From NCBI GenBank assembly GCA_910584725.1, contig CAJUBE010000011.1:1-64000 (forward strand): a stretch of 64,000 nt of DNA, written 5' to 3'. The notes beneath the pieces were generated by a model. It was not told the DNA's origin. It saw nothing but the letters and a program-made list of their open reading frames with translations, and made no database searches. This document shows positions 26,387-34,612 of this stretch, in pieces. This stretch comes from an uncultured Lachnospiraceae bacterium. Its GTDB lineage: Bacteria; Bacillota; Clostridia; Lachnospirales; Lachnospiraceae. Each line of letters begins with the position of its first letter. Position 1 is the stretch's first letter. Made by a program: the position numbers and the translations under genes.

Positions 26387-26443
26387 ACAGTTTCTTAACC
26401 TTGTTAGAGCATTTTCTGCGCGCATCATAAGTATTCCATGTTA
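26387..26443 (-). pseudogene. remnant of a Fic gene, internally deleted (copy 2)
   Basis: 26387-26423 matches the 3' end of fic (TTTCTTAACC, GCATTTTCTGCGCGCA). It is joined directly to 26424-26443, which matches an internal segment of fic near 24311-24330 (TCATAAGTATTCC). The repeated hairpin starts immediately after. Both Fic remnants share the same downstream terminator. Confidence 0.65.
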
Positions 26444-26475
26444 AAACCAGTGAAACAAAAAGCCTCACTGGCTCA
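26443..26475. repeat. repeated hairpin, copy 2
   Basis: AACCAGTGA (26445-26453) pairs with TCACTGGCT (26465-26473), one mismatch against the other two copies. It lies 20 bases downstream of the stop codon of the 349-residue protein gene. Confidence 0.65.
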
Positions 26476-26494
26476 ACTGATCTGCAACACCTGA

Positions 26495-27544
26495 TTATTC
26501 AAAGCGCGGGACATGATTGCCAAACAAGTCAATGATCCCGCTCTCATGAGCGTACCAGTTCATAAACACTGACAATCCGCTTAAAAAGCGGCTATATTTA
26601 TTATTATCACCTTTCGCCATAAATTCTTTATCCAACAGATCATAAACACGGTAGATCTGTCCCTTTAAGCTGCCCGTGTGAGATACCGAAAACGGAACAT
26701 CCACATCCTTTCGATTAGCACCTAGCGATACCCATAAAGTCCCGTTGTCTGGGAACGAATTTTCTTTAAAAAACAGCTTGACATCCCTCGGGGGAACTGC
26801 CGCTTCATCCTCCATGCTGCCTCCACCCACTTGATTTCTATATTCCCAATTCCAGCAACTATTAAAGTCAAGCTTTCCGTCTAATGTATATGCTGTATTT
26901 TTCTCTATTTCTTCCGGGTCAATAGCCGGAATCTCCCACTGATCCGTCACATACCCGGCCGCCTCACGCAGCAGCTCTTTCGTTTCCTCACATTGATAAT
27001 AGTAATCTGAATTGTAGTAAACCCAATCATCCGTTCTGCCGCCATACACTTGATTTTCAGCCAATCCTTCCTTATAATTCGCATTCAGGGCGGCTCTCGC
27101 GTTCATTTTCGCAAAAACTTCGTATACCTGACCTACAATCGACTGATTGTCCGTTTCATTATACCCGGATGTATGGCATTGCTGTGTCTGATATATCCGC
27201 ATGGAAACACAGCATTCTTCCATATAATCTTTCACATCGCTTTCGCTAATCTTTCCGGCATAAAAATCCGTCATACAGTTATATATGGAATCATGCATAT
27301 TATGCCCGAATTTGTCGCCAAACACGCTTAACGGCATTCCTTTCACAACCTGATAATTGGGATAGCAGCCACATACGCTTTCGTAGACATCTCTGGCCCT
27401 CTCAAAAGAATCCCACGTTTTTTTATGAAATACTTTCCCTGACTCTGCCTGCACCATTCTTTCCCGGTAAGCCCAGTAATCGCTGCTCGTTGCCAAAATG
27501 ATATCTGTTGTATTTTCTCCAATATGCAAGATCGCGGAACCCAT
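26495..27544 (-). CDS. hypothetical protein, 349 residues
   Basis: Soluble, acidic, rich in Tyr, Asn and Cys (WNWEYRNQVGGGS, EECCVSMRIYQTQQCHTSGY). No signal peptide, no membrane helix, no catalytic motif that I recognise. The C-terminal half includes LWVSLGANRKDVDVPFSVSH and ends NHVPRFE. Strong AGGAGG site before the ATG. It lies between the 289-residue protein gene and the DUF4885-like gene, each followed by the same hairpin, which suggests a shared history or regulation. Function unknown. Confidence 0.55.
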   Translation of the reverse strand: MGSAILHIGENTTDIILATSSDYWAYRERMVQAESGKVFHKKTWDSFERARDVYESVCGCYPNYQVVKGMPLSVFGDKFGHNMHDSIYNCMTDFYAGKISESDVKDYMEECCVSMRIYQTQQCHTSGYNETDNQSIVGQVYEVFAKMNARAALNANYKEGLAENQVYGGRTDDWVYYNSDYYYQCEETKELLREAAGYVTDQWEIPAIDPEEIEKNTAYTLDGKLDFNSCWNWEYRNQVGGGSMEDEAAVPPRDVKLFFKENSFPDNGTLWVSLGANRKDVDVPFSVSHTGSLKGQIYRVYDLLDKEFMAKGDNNKYSRFLSGLSVFMNWYAHESGIIDLFGNHVPRFE

Positions 27545-27561
27545 GTGATTAACCTCCTTTG

Positions 27562-27677
27562 TGTCGCTGTATTATACGTCTCTGTATAGAATACGAATCA
27601 GCATGTGGAAAAGTTTCACCCTGCCTCATAAAGTTAAAACCAGTGAAACAAAAAGCCTCACTGGTTCAACTGATCTG
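27562..27677. repeat. intergenic repeat, copy 3 (long form)
   Basis: Matches 24751-24865 over about 115 bases. The hairpin is AACCAGTGA (27639-27647) with TCACTGGTT (27659-27667). It follows the stop codon of the 289-residue protein gene by about 14 bases. Confidence 0.75.
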
Positions 27678-27680
27678 CAA

Positions 27681-28550
27681 TCACATCTGCGCCTGGTTTC
27701 GCGGCGGCCATTTCATATCATAAATGTCTGCTCCATATGGAATATCTAATTTTTTGTCCTCACTCAATACATACTCCTTGCCGCCAACCAGAAAAACAGA
27801 CCCGGGGGTGTAATCCCGAAATACAATTTCATTTAACGTCATAAACATCTGGTAGGTGTTATCATATCTTTCCTTTAGCACAGCAGTTCCCGCATTCCCA
27901 TTGGAATAATAATATTCCTGCCTGTCATCTCCTACCTGTACGGAAAAAAATCCCTCTGTAATACCCGCCTCGTTTATAAGCCTTCTTTCCGTTTCTTCAG
28001 AATAATACAATCCGAGAAACGTACCGTTTCTCGCTAACATGTTCCAAAATCTTCCAATCTCAAAACTCGTGTCGTCTCGCATTCCCCTTTTTCCATCGGA
28101 ATGGGGCTGTCTCATCCGCCCATAGGTACAGGTACAAATATGCGTCTTTCCCGCTTCATCCGTAAACTGATAATAATTTCCCGTCCGAAATACAATCGCA
28201 TTGTTTTCGGCTTTAACTTTCTGACATTTATCTAAACTGATTGGCGGAATATCCCTATTAAAATATTCCACGCCTCCAAAGATAAAGCCGTTCTCCGTCT
28301 CTGTTCCTTCCAGATATTCAAAATTAATCAAGTCCTGAATCGCATCAGAAACTTTTCCTGTCATTTTTTGTGCGGACGCTGTGTATAACCCTATTTCATC
28401 GACACCGCTGTCGCTTCTTACGAATAAATCTCTTTGTCCTTTATTGGCCTTATTCCCTTTGGTGCACAGAATATCAAGAAGTTTCTGGTTTCTGTTTAAA
28501 GCCGCAATCGGACTTGAATTTATATTTTTCCAATTAACCATACCGTTCAT
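27681..28550 (-). CDS. hypothetical protein, 289 residues
   Basis: Soluble protein without signal peptide (MNGMVNWKNINSSPIAALN ...). Features: SVDEIGLYTASAQKM-like N-terminal segment after a Lys/Asn-rich stretch, EYLEGTETENGFIFGGVEYF, FRTGNYYQFTDEAGKTH with a CTCTYG turn, and a C-terminal KEYVLSEDKKLDIPYGADIYD. I recognise no family. A strong AGGAGG site precedes the ATG. A rearranged remnant of the same gene is at 23265-23362, so at least one more copy existed here. Confidence 0.55.
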   Translation of the reverse strand: MNGMVNWKNINSSPIAALNRNQKLLDILCTKGNKANKGQRDLFVRSDSGVDEIGLYTASAQKMTGKVSDAIQDLINFEYLEGTETENGFIFGGVEYFNRDIPPISLDKCQKVKAENNAIVFRTGNYYQFTDEAGKTHICTCTYGRMRQPHSDGKRGMRDDTSFEIGRFWNMLARNGTFLGLYYSEETERRLINEAGITEGFFSVQVGDDRQEYYYSNGNAGTAVLKERYDNTYQMFMTLNEIVFRDYTPGSVFLVGGKEYVLSEDKKLDIPYGADIYDMKWPPRNQAQM

Positions 28551-28613
28551 TGTCAGACCTCCTACTTCATCAAAAACTTCTTGATATTTTCATGCTATAA
28601 TAGCCGTATACTC

Positions 28614-29456
28614 TTATTCATATACCGGATATACATAAATAACTCTCAAAACAGGCGTAAATGATATCACCTTATTATATCCGAATTCGACCGTCCAAAC
28701 TGACTCAACCGGTAAGTTCATAGAGAGCAAATTCTCCCTATACCATGTGTGCTTTACTAAGGAAAATCCAAGTTCTCTGTCATCGTTTTCTACCCATACC
28801 GAAGACGTTCCATTCAACGGTATATCTGTCACTTTCACCGTACTGGCAATAGCATCCCGCGGAAGCCCTGTTATGGAACTGCCATTAAAATGCACAGTCT
28901 GCGCCCTTCCTCCTGATGTCATAGAAACAGATCCCTCTGTGCAATGTATATCACAAATATCCAACTCATAGGTGGGACTACCAATCATAAACGTATACCA
29001 AACAGATTGTGACATTGTCCCCTGTATCTCAACGTAATAGTACCCTGCCTCTGGCACAGTAAAAGTATAAACTGCACGTTCACGATTCATTTTACTATAT
29101 ACATCTGTTACAATGACGTCCCCACCCGAATTAACAATACGCAAAGTATATGAACCAGCCAGTTCACCTGTACATGTCATATAGTTTCTTCCCGCGGTTA
29201 AAAGAACCTTATACCAATCCGTATCTTTGGAATCCACATAACCCCGTATCTTGTTCTGACCTTCATGCTTTCCATCAAGTACACCGCTCGGCTTCTCATT
29301 GTTCGCCGCAATCGATTCCGCAGTTTCCATCGTATCATTGTCCCCTTTGTCCGTAATGGAATCCGCACGTACGGTCAAATTTATTGCACCAAACAAAAAG
29401 ACTGTCATTATACCAAATGTACATATCTGAAGTATTCTATTTTTAATTTTATCCAT
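28614..29456 (-). CDS. secreted protein with a PPC-like beta domain
   Basis: About 280 residues. A signal peptide (KIKNRILQICTFGIMTVFLFGAINLTVRA) is followed by DKGDNDTMETAESIAANN and DSKDTDWYKVLLTAGRNYM, a pattern typical of bacterial pre-peptidase C-terminal (PPC) domains, then AVYTFTVPEAGYYYVEIQG. The C-terminal ~120 residues are beta-rich and unassigned. Start at ATG 29456: AGGAGG nine bases upstream. Probably exported and either free or wall-associated; no anchor motif is visible. Confidence 0.65.
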   Translation of the reverse strand: MDKIKNRILQICTFGIMTVFLFGAINLTVRADSITDKGDNDTMETAESIAANNEKPSGVLDGKHEGQNKIRGYVDSKDTDWYKVLLTAGRNYMTCTGELAGSYTLRIVNSGGDVIVTDVYSKMNRERAVYTFTVPEAGYYYVEIQGTMSQSVWYTFMIGSPTYELDICDIHCTEGSVSMTSGGRAQTVHFNGSSITGLPRDAIASTVKVTDIPLNGTSSVWVENDDRELGFSLVKHTWYRENLLSMNLPVESVWTVEFGYNKVISFTPVLRVIYVYPVYE

Positions 29457-29561
29457 GTGTTTGTACCTCCTGAACACCAGATTATAAAACTACACTATTA
29501 TCGTTTATATCGAACAAAACAGGAAAATTATAAATAAAGCCAAGGTCTTTCCCTGCATTTC

Positions 29562-30095
29562 TTATGTATTATTTTGTCTGGAAAGCTTCAACAGCTTATC
29601 AAGAAATACCTCATAAAACTCCCTTTCTTTCATGATTAACTGCTGATCCTCCCTGCTTCTTGCGGGCGATCCGGCAAGCGGATGATCCACGTCATATATC
29701 CACTTATTTACCGCTTTGATGGCACTTCCCACGGAATTTCCCAAAAGATCATCCTGATTATATTCGCCCCGGTACCATCTGACAAAGCGATCTATTCCCA
29801 TCTGGGTCATGTGCGCGTGCTTGCCGTCTTTGCTTATATAAAGACCGAAGACTGTAAAAAATGCGTCAGTTTCTTCCTCTGCTTCCATCCATGCCTGCTT
29901 CACTTCATCCGGGGCCTGAGAACCGATTGAATCTAAAACGGCCGAGGTCTTTTTCTGCACTTCGCTGCCTTCCGCTTCTTCCGCCTTCGTAACTGCGACA
30001 TCGGAAAAGGTGCGTTTTGTGTCACCCGCTATGTTTTGTCTGCTTTTATTCTCAAAAGCCATGTATGATGCACTGAAATTATTGTTAATCTGCAT
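29562..30095 (-). CDS. hypothetical protein, 177 residues
   Basis: Polar N-terminus (MQINNNFSASYMAFENKSRQ) followed by helices with VLDSIGSQAPDEVKQAWMEA, EETDAFFTVFGLYISKDGKH and MTQMGIDRFVRWYRGE. No signal peptide. It starts 14 bases after the stop of the secreted protein gene, with a GGGAGGAG site, so the two are likely co-transcribed. I do not recognise the family. The Asn-rich start resembles those of other proteins in this cluster. Confidence 0.55.
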   Translation of the reverse strand: MQINNNFSASYMAFENKSRQNIAGDTKRTFSDVAVTKAEEAEGSEVQKKTSAVLDSIGSQAPDEVKQAWMEAEEETDAFFTVFGLYISKDGKHAHMTQMGIDRFVRWYRGEYNQDDLLGNSVGSAIKAVNKWIYDVDHPLAGSPARSREDQQLIMKEREFYEVFLDKLLKLSRQNNT

Positions 30096-30109
30096 AATCT
30101 CCTCCCGCC

Positions 30110-30598
30110 TTACCGGATTCTAAAATTGGTAATATACATGGTATTCCAAGGAGAGTTAGCCGATTTGGAATTTGCGGAAAAATAACCGCTCGTGACATCT
30201 CCCTCATACAGCCATGTGACGAAATACCCGTCTATAACTCTGTCTCCATCCAAGTCAACGCTTTGAATCCGTTCCCGCTTCATGGGCGCATTATTAAAGG
30301 TTGCCACCCGTGATTTCGCATACCCCATTTCAAATGTCGTAACACGCAGCCATGACCCACCATGATCCAGCACGGTTGCCGTCGGATAAACGGATGAAGA
30401 ATGCTGTATGGTTTCTCCGTTAGGATAGTTTTCTGACGTAACGCCATGAACATAAAATTCTGTGAGTGGAGGCGCTGCCGCGCGTGTCGAAAAATCGCCC
30501 TGCACCGTTTCCTCTCCCTGTTCCGCCGCAAATGCCGCATTTGAAAACATCATACAAAATACCAGCGCCAAAGCTATAGTTCTTGTTACTTTTTTCAT
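30110..30598 (-). CDS. small secreted protein (possibly DUF4879/YolA-like)
   Basis: About 162 residues. Signal peptide KKVTRTIALALVFCMMFSNAAFA is followed by a mature domain with DHGGSWLRVTTFEMGYAKS, SVDLDGDRVIDGYFVTW and NSPWNTMYITNFRIR. This layout recalls YolA-type DUF4879 proteins of Bacillus, with limited certainty. I chose ATG 30598, with AAAGGA eight bases upstream, over the ATG three codons earlier. A near-consensus promoter and a perfect palindrome lie directly upstream, next to a BlaI-type repressor system, so induction by a cell-envelope signal is plausible. Confidence 0.6.
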   Translation of the reverse strand: MKKVTRTIALALVFCMMFSNAAFAAEQGEETVQGDFSTRAAAPPLTEFYVHGVTSENYPNGETIQHSSSVYPTATVLDHGGSWLRVTTFEMGYAKSRVATFNNAPMKRERIQSVDLDGDRVIDGYFVTWLYEGDVTSGYFSANSKSANSPWNTMYITNFRIR

Positions 30599-30627
30599 CT
30601 CTTTCATCCTTTCGTTTTTTATTATGT

Positions 30628-30677
30628 AGTTTGCAAACTGTTAAACCCCTAGAACTACATCCTTGTAGTTCTAGGGG
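30628..30677 (-). promoter_or_regulatory. palindromes over the start of transcription of the secreted protein gene
   Basis: A perfect 14 bp inverted repeat, CCCCTAGAACTACA (30646-30659) and TGTAGTTCTAGGGG (30664-30677), starts one base after the -10 box. A second palindrome AGTTTGCAAACT lies at 30628-30639. The half-site with TACA/TGTA recalls BlaI/MecI/CopY operators, but the spacing is four bases, not two. It could be an operator, an mRNA-stabilising hairpin, or both. Confidence 0.55.
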
Positions 30678-30678
30678 T

Positions 30679-30707
30679 AATATACTACGGATTCAGGCGC
30701 ATGTCAA
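30679..30707 (-). promoter_or_regulatory. promoter of the secreted protein gene
   Basis: TTGACA (30702-30707), 17 bases, TATATT (30679-30684), on the minus strand. The -10 box is preceded by CGTAG, also found next to the -10 box of the blaI-type gene. Confidence 0.8.
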
Positions 30708-30757
30708 GTAAAACAGCGTCCTTATATTTCAACAATTCACATTGTATAACTTTTACA

Positions 30758-32071
30758 TTAATGCATGCATTTCGTTGAGGTTTCCGTATGGGAATATTCT
30801 CCCACCCTCACCTCTCCGCATATTTTGCACATTTCCGCACGATAATATTCCGTCTTACAGCTTCCATCTGTATACTTGTGATGGTTCGTAACATATCCAC
30901 TCACAAAAGAATGCGAGCACCAAGCCCTTTCCATGTTACTGCTTGGTACCCCTGATAAATCATAAGACACCCCATCGTCTCCTAAAAATTTCTGATAATC
31001 CAGATCCTCTTCTTCTGAAAAACGTATTTCCTCCTCAACAAACTTCTTTGTATTTTCTTCATTTGGTGATACTTCAAAAAAATCAGCTTCCCCTCTTATC
31101 ACCTGCGGATTCTCATAAGCACAAACCGTCAAAGAACCCCCAAACAAAATAACCGCTCCCAGCAGCAGGGACGCCACTCTTTCTATCTTCTTACTCTTTC
31201 TACTCCGCAACATACTTTTCAACCTCCATTCAACCATTATTTTACCCGTGCTAAAATTTGCCTGATGTACCGATTTCGTCCATCTGCCCACCTGCGACAT
31301 ATCAATAATCACTTTTCCATATCTTTTTCTTTCCTCCGGATCAAGCTCCTGCACTAAAATGGCATCACAGCTATGTTCGCTGTAAACGGACATCACGCCA
31401 AAATAGAAATATGCCAATGGATTAAACCAATGCATGAGAACGGCGAGCAGACTGATATACTTCCACGCCACATCCGATCTCTTGACATGAATCAGCTCAT
31501 GCTTAAGGCTGAAATAAATTTCCTCTTCTGTCAATCCCTCTTCCGGTATGATGACATATTTTCGGAACACGCCCATCGTACAGATTGTGTCAAACCCATT
31601 GGCGCATAGCAATGGTATATCCTTTTCGATACCTACTTCCTGTTTGACTCTTTCAAGGATCGCCAGATAATTAGTCTGACTTACTTGCGGGTTTGCTTTC
31701 AGCGCCTTCAGCTTTTGGAATGTATACATGTTCTTCATGCCTGTAAACAACAGCCCGCACGCCCAGACAGCCCACATCACCAATATGTATGTCTGAAAGT
31801 TTATATGAAGCCGGCCGCCTTCTTCTATCCCAATGAAGTTCGTTAAAGTAATATCTGCCATATCCCATCGTTTCGAAATACCCAGTCTGTTAAACAGTAC
31901 ATTTTTGTACATACTGTTGTATTTTGGCAATGGTATGCAGAAGAAAATCAATGCTATCTTCATCATGTTGTATGCCCACGCAGGAGGCAGCACTTTTTTC
32001 CCCAGAACAGCACATAGGAAAGCTGTTAGGAATACCACGCTTCCGCTAATGGACATAATCAGAACAAGCAT
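30758..32071 (-). CDS. BlaR1/MecR1-like M56 metalloprotease sensor
   Basis: 437 residues. Membrane helices at the N-terminus, then the zinc-protease motif HELIHVKRSD with a further glutamate region (VYSEHSCDAILVQEL), and a helix (VASLLLGAVILFGGSLTVCA) leading to an outer C-terminal part. This part lacks a penicillin-binding domain and instead has a Cys/His-rich tail (CSHSFVSGY, HHKYTDGSC, EMCKICGEVRVGEYSH). The start overlaps the stop of the BlaI-like gene (TAATG). It probably cleaves the repressor upon an outside signal; the signal is not beta-lactam by homology alone. Confidence 0.85.
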   Translation of the reverse strand: MLVLIMSISGSVVFLTAFLCAVLGKKVLPPAWAYNMMKIALIFFCIPLPKYNSMYKNVLFNRLGISKRWDMADITLTNFIGIEEGGRLHINFQTYILVMWAVWACGLLFTGMKNMYTFQKLKALKANPQVSQTNYLAILERVKQEVGIEKDIPLLCANGFDTICTMGVFRKYVIIPEEGLTEEEIYFSLKHELIHVKRSDVAWKYISLLAVLMHWFNPLAYFYFGVMSVYSEHSCDAILVQELDPEERKRYGKVIIDMSQVGRWTKSVHQANFSTGKIMVEWRLKSMLRSRKSKKIERVASLLLGAVILFGGSLTVCAYENPQVIRGEADFFEVSPNEENTKKFVEEEIRFSEEEDLDYQKFLGDDGVSYDLSGVPSSNMERAWCSHSFVSGYVTNHHKYTDGSCKTEYYRAEMCKICGEVRVGEYSHTETSTKCMH

Positions 32072-32460
32072 TATGCGTCCTCCAGAAATTTTCTCAGCTC
32101 ATCTGCTTCGACGCCGCTCAGCTTCTCACCTCCGTTTAATGCTGACATAAACTGATTCAAAGAGCCGTCAAAATAGGAGTCCAGAAGATGTCTGGCCCTT
32201 TCCCGCTCATACTGCCGCCTGTTTAACGCCGCCTTAAAATAACGTCTTTTCTTGAATCGCTCTTCCCCTTCACACCGAACAGATATGACGCCCTTTTGTT
32301 CCATCCGCGTTAAAAATGTGGATAATGTCTGTTTTTTCCACCTCTTTTCCGAGTCCTCTCCAAACTGTGCCGCAATATCCCTGTAGGAATATTCTTTGTC
32401 CTCTTTCCACATCCACTCCAGAATCTCTTTCTCGGAGTCAGAAAGCAATATTTCGTTCAT
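32071..32460 (-). CDS. BlaI/MecI/CopY-type repressor
   Basis: 129 residues with the winged-helix of the family: SDSEKEILEWMWKEDKEYSYRDIAAQFG, then RWKKQTLSTFLTRMEQKGVIS, and a dimerisation helix with YERERARHLLDSYFDGSLNQFMSALN. Binds DNA as a dimer and is destroyed by its M56 partner, encoded directly downstream. An AGGAGG site precedes the ATG. Its own promoter carries a dyad, which suggests autoregulation. Target genes probably include the secreted protein gene downstream. Confidence 0.9.
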   Translation of the reverse strand: MNEILLSDSEKEILEWMWKEDKEYSYRDIAAQFGEDSEKRWKKQTLSTFLTRMEQKGVISVRCEGEERFKKRRYFKAALNRRQYERERARHLLDSYFDGSLNQFMSALNGGEKLSGVEADELRKFLEDA

Positions 32461-32482
32461 GGCATGACCCTCCTTTTATTTT

Positions 32483-32511
32483 ATAGTACTACGCGTCCGT
32501 AGGCCTGTCAA
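32483..32511 (-). promoter_or_regulatory. promoter of the blaI-type gene with dyad in the spacer
   Basis: TTGACA (32506-32511), 17 bases, TACTAT (32483-32488). The spacer holds CTACG (32489-32493) and CGTAG (32498-32502) as an inverted repeat, placed to occlude polymerase when bound. The half-site CGTAGTA is shared with the promoter at 30679-30707. Confidence 0.75.
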
Positions 32512-32530
32512 TGCAAAATGAAAAAAAGAT

Positions 32531-32562
32531 AAAAACGGACGACCATTCACCCGGTCGTCCGT
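32531..32562 (-). terminator. terminator of the branching enzyme gene
   Basis: A perfect 10 bp stem ACGGACGACC / GGTCGTCCGT with an 8-base loop, followed on the minus strand by TTTTTAT. It lies ten bases after the stop codon. Confidence 0.85.
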
Positions 32563-32571
32563 CATCATCAT

Positions 32572-34560
32572 TTAAAAGAGAAACACCGCAGCCGTATAAG
32601 GCGGCAAATCAAAGGAAATGCTGTAGTCCTTAAAGTTGCAGGACTCCTTCACAGCCGCGATCTCCGCGGGAATCACGTTTCCGTTTCCGCCGAACCGCTT
32701 CTCGTCGCTGTTTAAGAGCAGCTTATACTTTTTCTTCTTCGGCACCCCGATCTTGTAGTTTTCCCACTTCATGGGGGTCATGTTGAGTACAAACATGATA
32801 TTGTTCTTACCGGTTTTATCCTTGCGGTAGAAGCTGTATGTACTGCGGTCGGCATCGTCGGCGTTCAGCCACTCGAAGCCCGCCCAGTCATTGTCAATCG
32901 TATACATTGCAGGATACTTATTGTAAAAAGCAAGCAGCTCTTTCACATACTCGTGCATCCCCTTATTCTGCTCCTCACCAAGCAGGTACCAGTCTAACTC
33001 TCGCTCCTCGCTCCACTCTCTCTCCTGGCCGAAATCCTGTCCCATAAAGAGCAGCTTCTTGCCGGAATGCCCCATCATATAGGCGTAACCCACGCGCAGA
33101 TTCGCGTACTTATCCACAGGATAACCGGGCATCTTGTTGACCATGGAGCATTTCAGGTGCACCACCTCATCGTGTGAGAGAGGCAGGATATAATTCTCGC
33201 TGTTGTTATAGCTCATGGCAAAGGTCATGGCATAATGGTTATTTTTGCGGAAATACGGGTCAAGCTTCATGTACTCGCAGAAGTCATGCATCCAGCCCAT
33301 GTTCCATTTGAAGCTGAAACCAAGGCCGTCCTCCTCCACCTTGCCGGTTACCTTCGGCCACGCCGTTGACTCCTCCGCAATGGTAAGGAATCCGGGATAC
33401 GCGCCATGCACCACGGAATTTAAATGCTTGAAGAACTCGATCGCATCCAGATTTTCCCTGCCGCCGTATTTGTTGGGCACCCACTGGCCCGCCTGCTTAC
33501 TGTAATCCAGATAAAGCATGGATGCCACCGCGTCAATACGGATGCCGTCAATATGGTACTCTCTGATCCAGTAGAGCACATTTGCAATCAGGAAATTCCT
33601 GACCTCGTTCTTCGCATAATTGAAAATCTTTGTGCCCCAGTCGGGATGCTCTCCAATCCTCGGGTCGGGATGCTCAAAGATGCACTGTCCGTCGAAACGG
33701 CCAAGTCCATGGGCATCCGTCGCAAAATGGGCCGGAACCCAATCCAGAATTACGCCTATTTTATTTTTGTGGAGCGTGTTGATCAAATACATGAAATCAG
33801 ACGGATCGCCATGTCTGGAGGTAGGCGCATAATAACCCGTAACCTGATAACCCCAAGAGCCGTCAAAGGGATATTCCGCAATGCCCATAAGCTCAATATG
33901 AGTATAGTGCATCTCCTTCAAATACTCCACAACCCTGTCCGCAAACTCGCGGTAATTATAAAACCCTTCCGTGGTGCCGTCGGGATGTTTCATCCAAGAA
34001 CCGATGTGGCACTCGTAGATCGCCATGGGTTCCTTATTGTAATCCTTGCCGTCCCTGGCAGTCATCCAAGCGCTGTCAGACCATTTAAACTTGCTGATGT
34101 CAAAGGTTTTGGATGCATTGCCCGGGCGCATCTCCGCATAGTTGGCAAAGGGATCCGCCTTGTAAAGCTTCTCGCCTGCAGGCGTTCGAATCAAATATTT
34201 GTAAAGTTCGTTCTCGCCCACACCCGGAATAAAAAGTTTATAGATGCCGCCGGGCCCCAGCTTCTCCATCTCATGCTTTTCCTCGTCCCAACCGTTAAAG
34301 GTGCCGATCACATGAACGCTCGCCGCATTGGGCGCCCACACAGCGAAAAACATGCCCTTCTCGCCGTTTTCCACGGAAGGGTGCGCGCCCAGCTTTTTAT
34401 AGATATCATAATGCGTTCCCTGCGCGAACACATACTGGTCGGCCTCGGAGATAAATACCTCCTCCGTGGTCTGCTTCTCCACTTTCCTGGGCGCCGCCTT
34501 CTCCTGTTTTCCCTGCTTTTTCTGCACTCCTGTTGACTTAGCCGCTTTTTTTACTGCCAT
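32572..34560 (-). CDS. glgB: 1,4-alpha-glucan branching enzyme
   Basis: 662 residues. A Lys/Gln-rich extension of about 35 residues precedes a CBM48 domain (FFAVWAPNAASVHVIGTFNGW) and the GH13 barrel. The conserved regions are DWVPAHF, GIRIDAVASMLY (nucleophile Asp), TIAEESTAWPKV (acid/base Glu) and LPLSHDEVVHLKCSM. A C-terminal beta domain ends YTAAVFLF. It introduces alpha-1,6 branches in glycogen. No other glycogen gene is adjacent. The basic N-terminal tail is unusual and looks disordered. Confidence 0.95.
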   Translation of the reverse strand: MAVKKAAKSTGVQKKQGKQEKAAPRKVEKQTTEEVFISEADQYVFAQGTHYDIYKKLGAHPSVENGEKGMFFAVWAPNAASVHVIGTFNGWDEEKHEMEKLGPGGIYKLFIPGVGENELYKYLIRTPAGEKLYKADPFANYAEMRPGNASKTFDISKFKWSDSAWMTARDGKDYNKEPMAIYECHIGSWMKHPDGTTEGFYNYREFADRVVEYLKEMHYTHIELMGIAEYPFDGSWGYQVTGYYAPTSRHGDPSDFMYLINTLHKNKIGVILDWVPAHFATDAHGLGRFDGQCIFEHPDPRIGEHPDWGTKIFNYAKNEVRNFLIANVLYWIREYHIDGIRIDAVASMLYLDYSKQAGQWVPNKYGGRENLDAIEFFKHLNSVVHGAYPGFLTIAEESTAWPKVTGKVEEDGLGFSFKWNMGWMHDFCEYMKLDPYFRKNNHYAMTFAMSYNNSENYILPLSHDEVVHLKCSMVNKMPGYPVDKYANLRVGYAYMMGHSGKKLLFMGQDFGQEREWSEERELDWYLLGEEQNKGMHEYVKELLAFYNKYPAMYTIDNDWAGFEWLNADDADRSTYSFYRKDKTGKNNIMFVLNMTPMKWENYKIGVPKKKKYKLLLNSDEKRFGGNGNVIPAEIAAVKESCNFKDYSISFDLPPYTAAVFLF

Positions 34561-34612
34561 AACTCAACCCCCTGTTTTAAAATACATTAAGAGCTCATGA
34601 TCCGCTGCTTTT

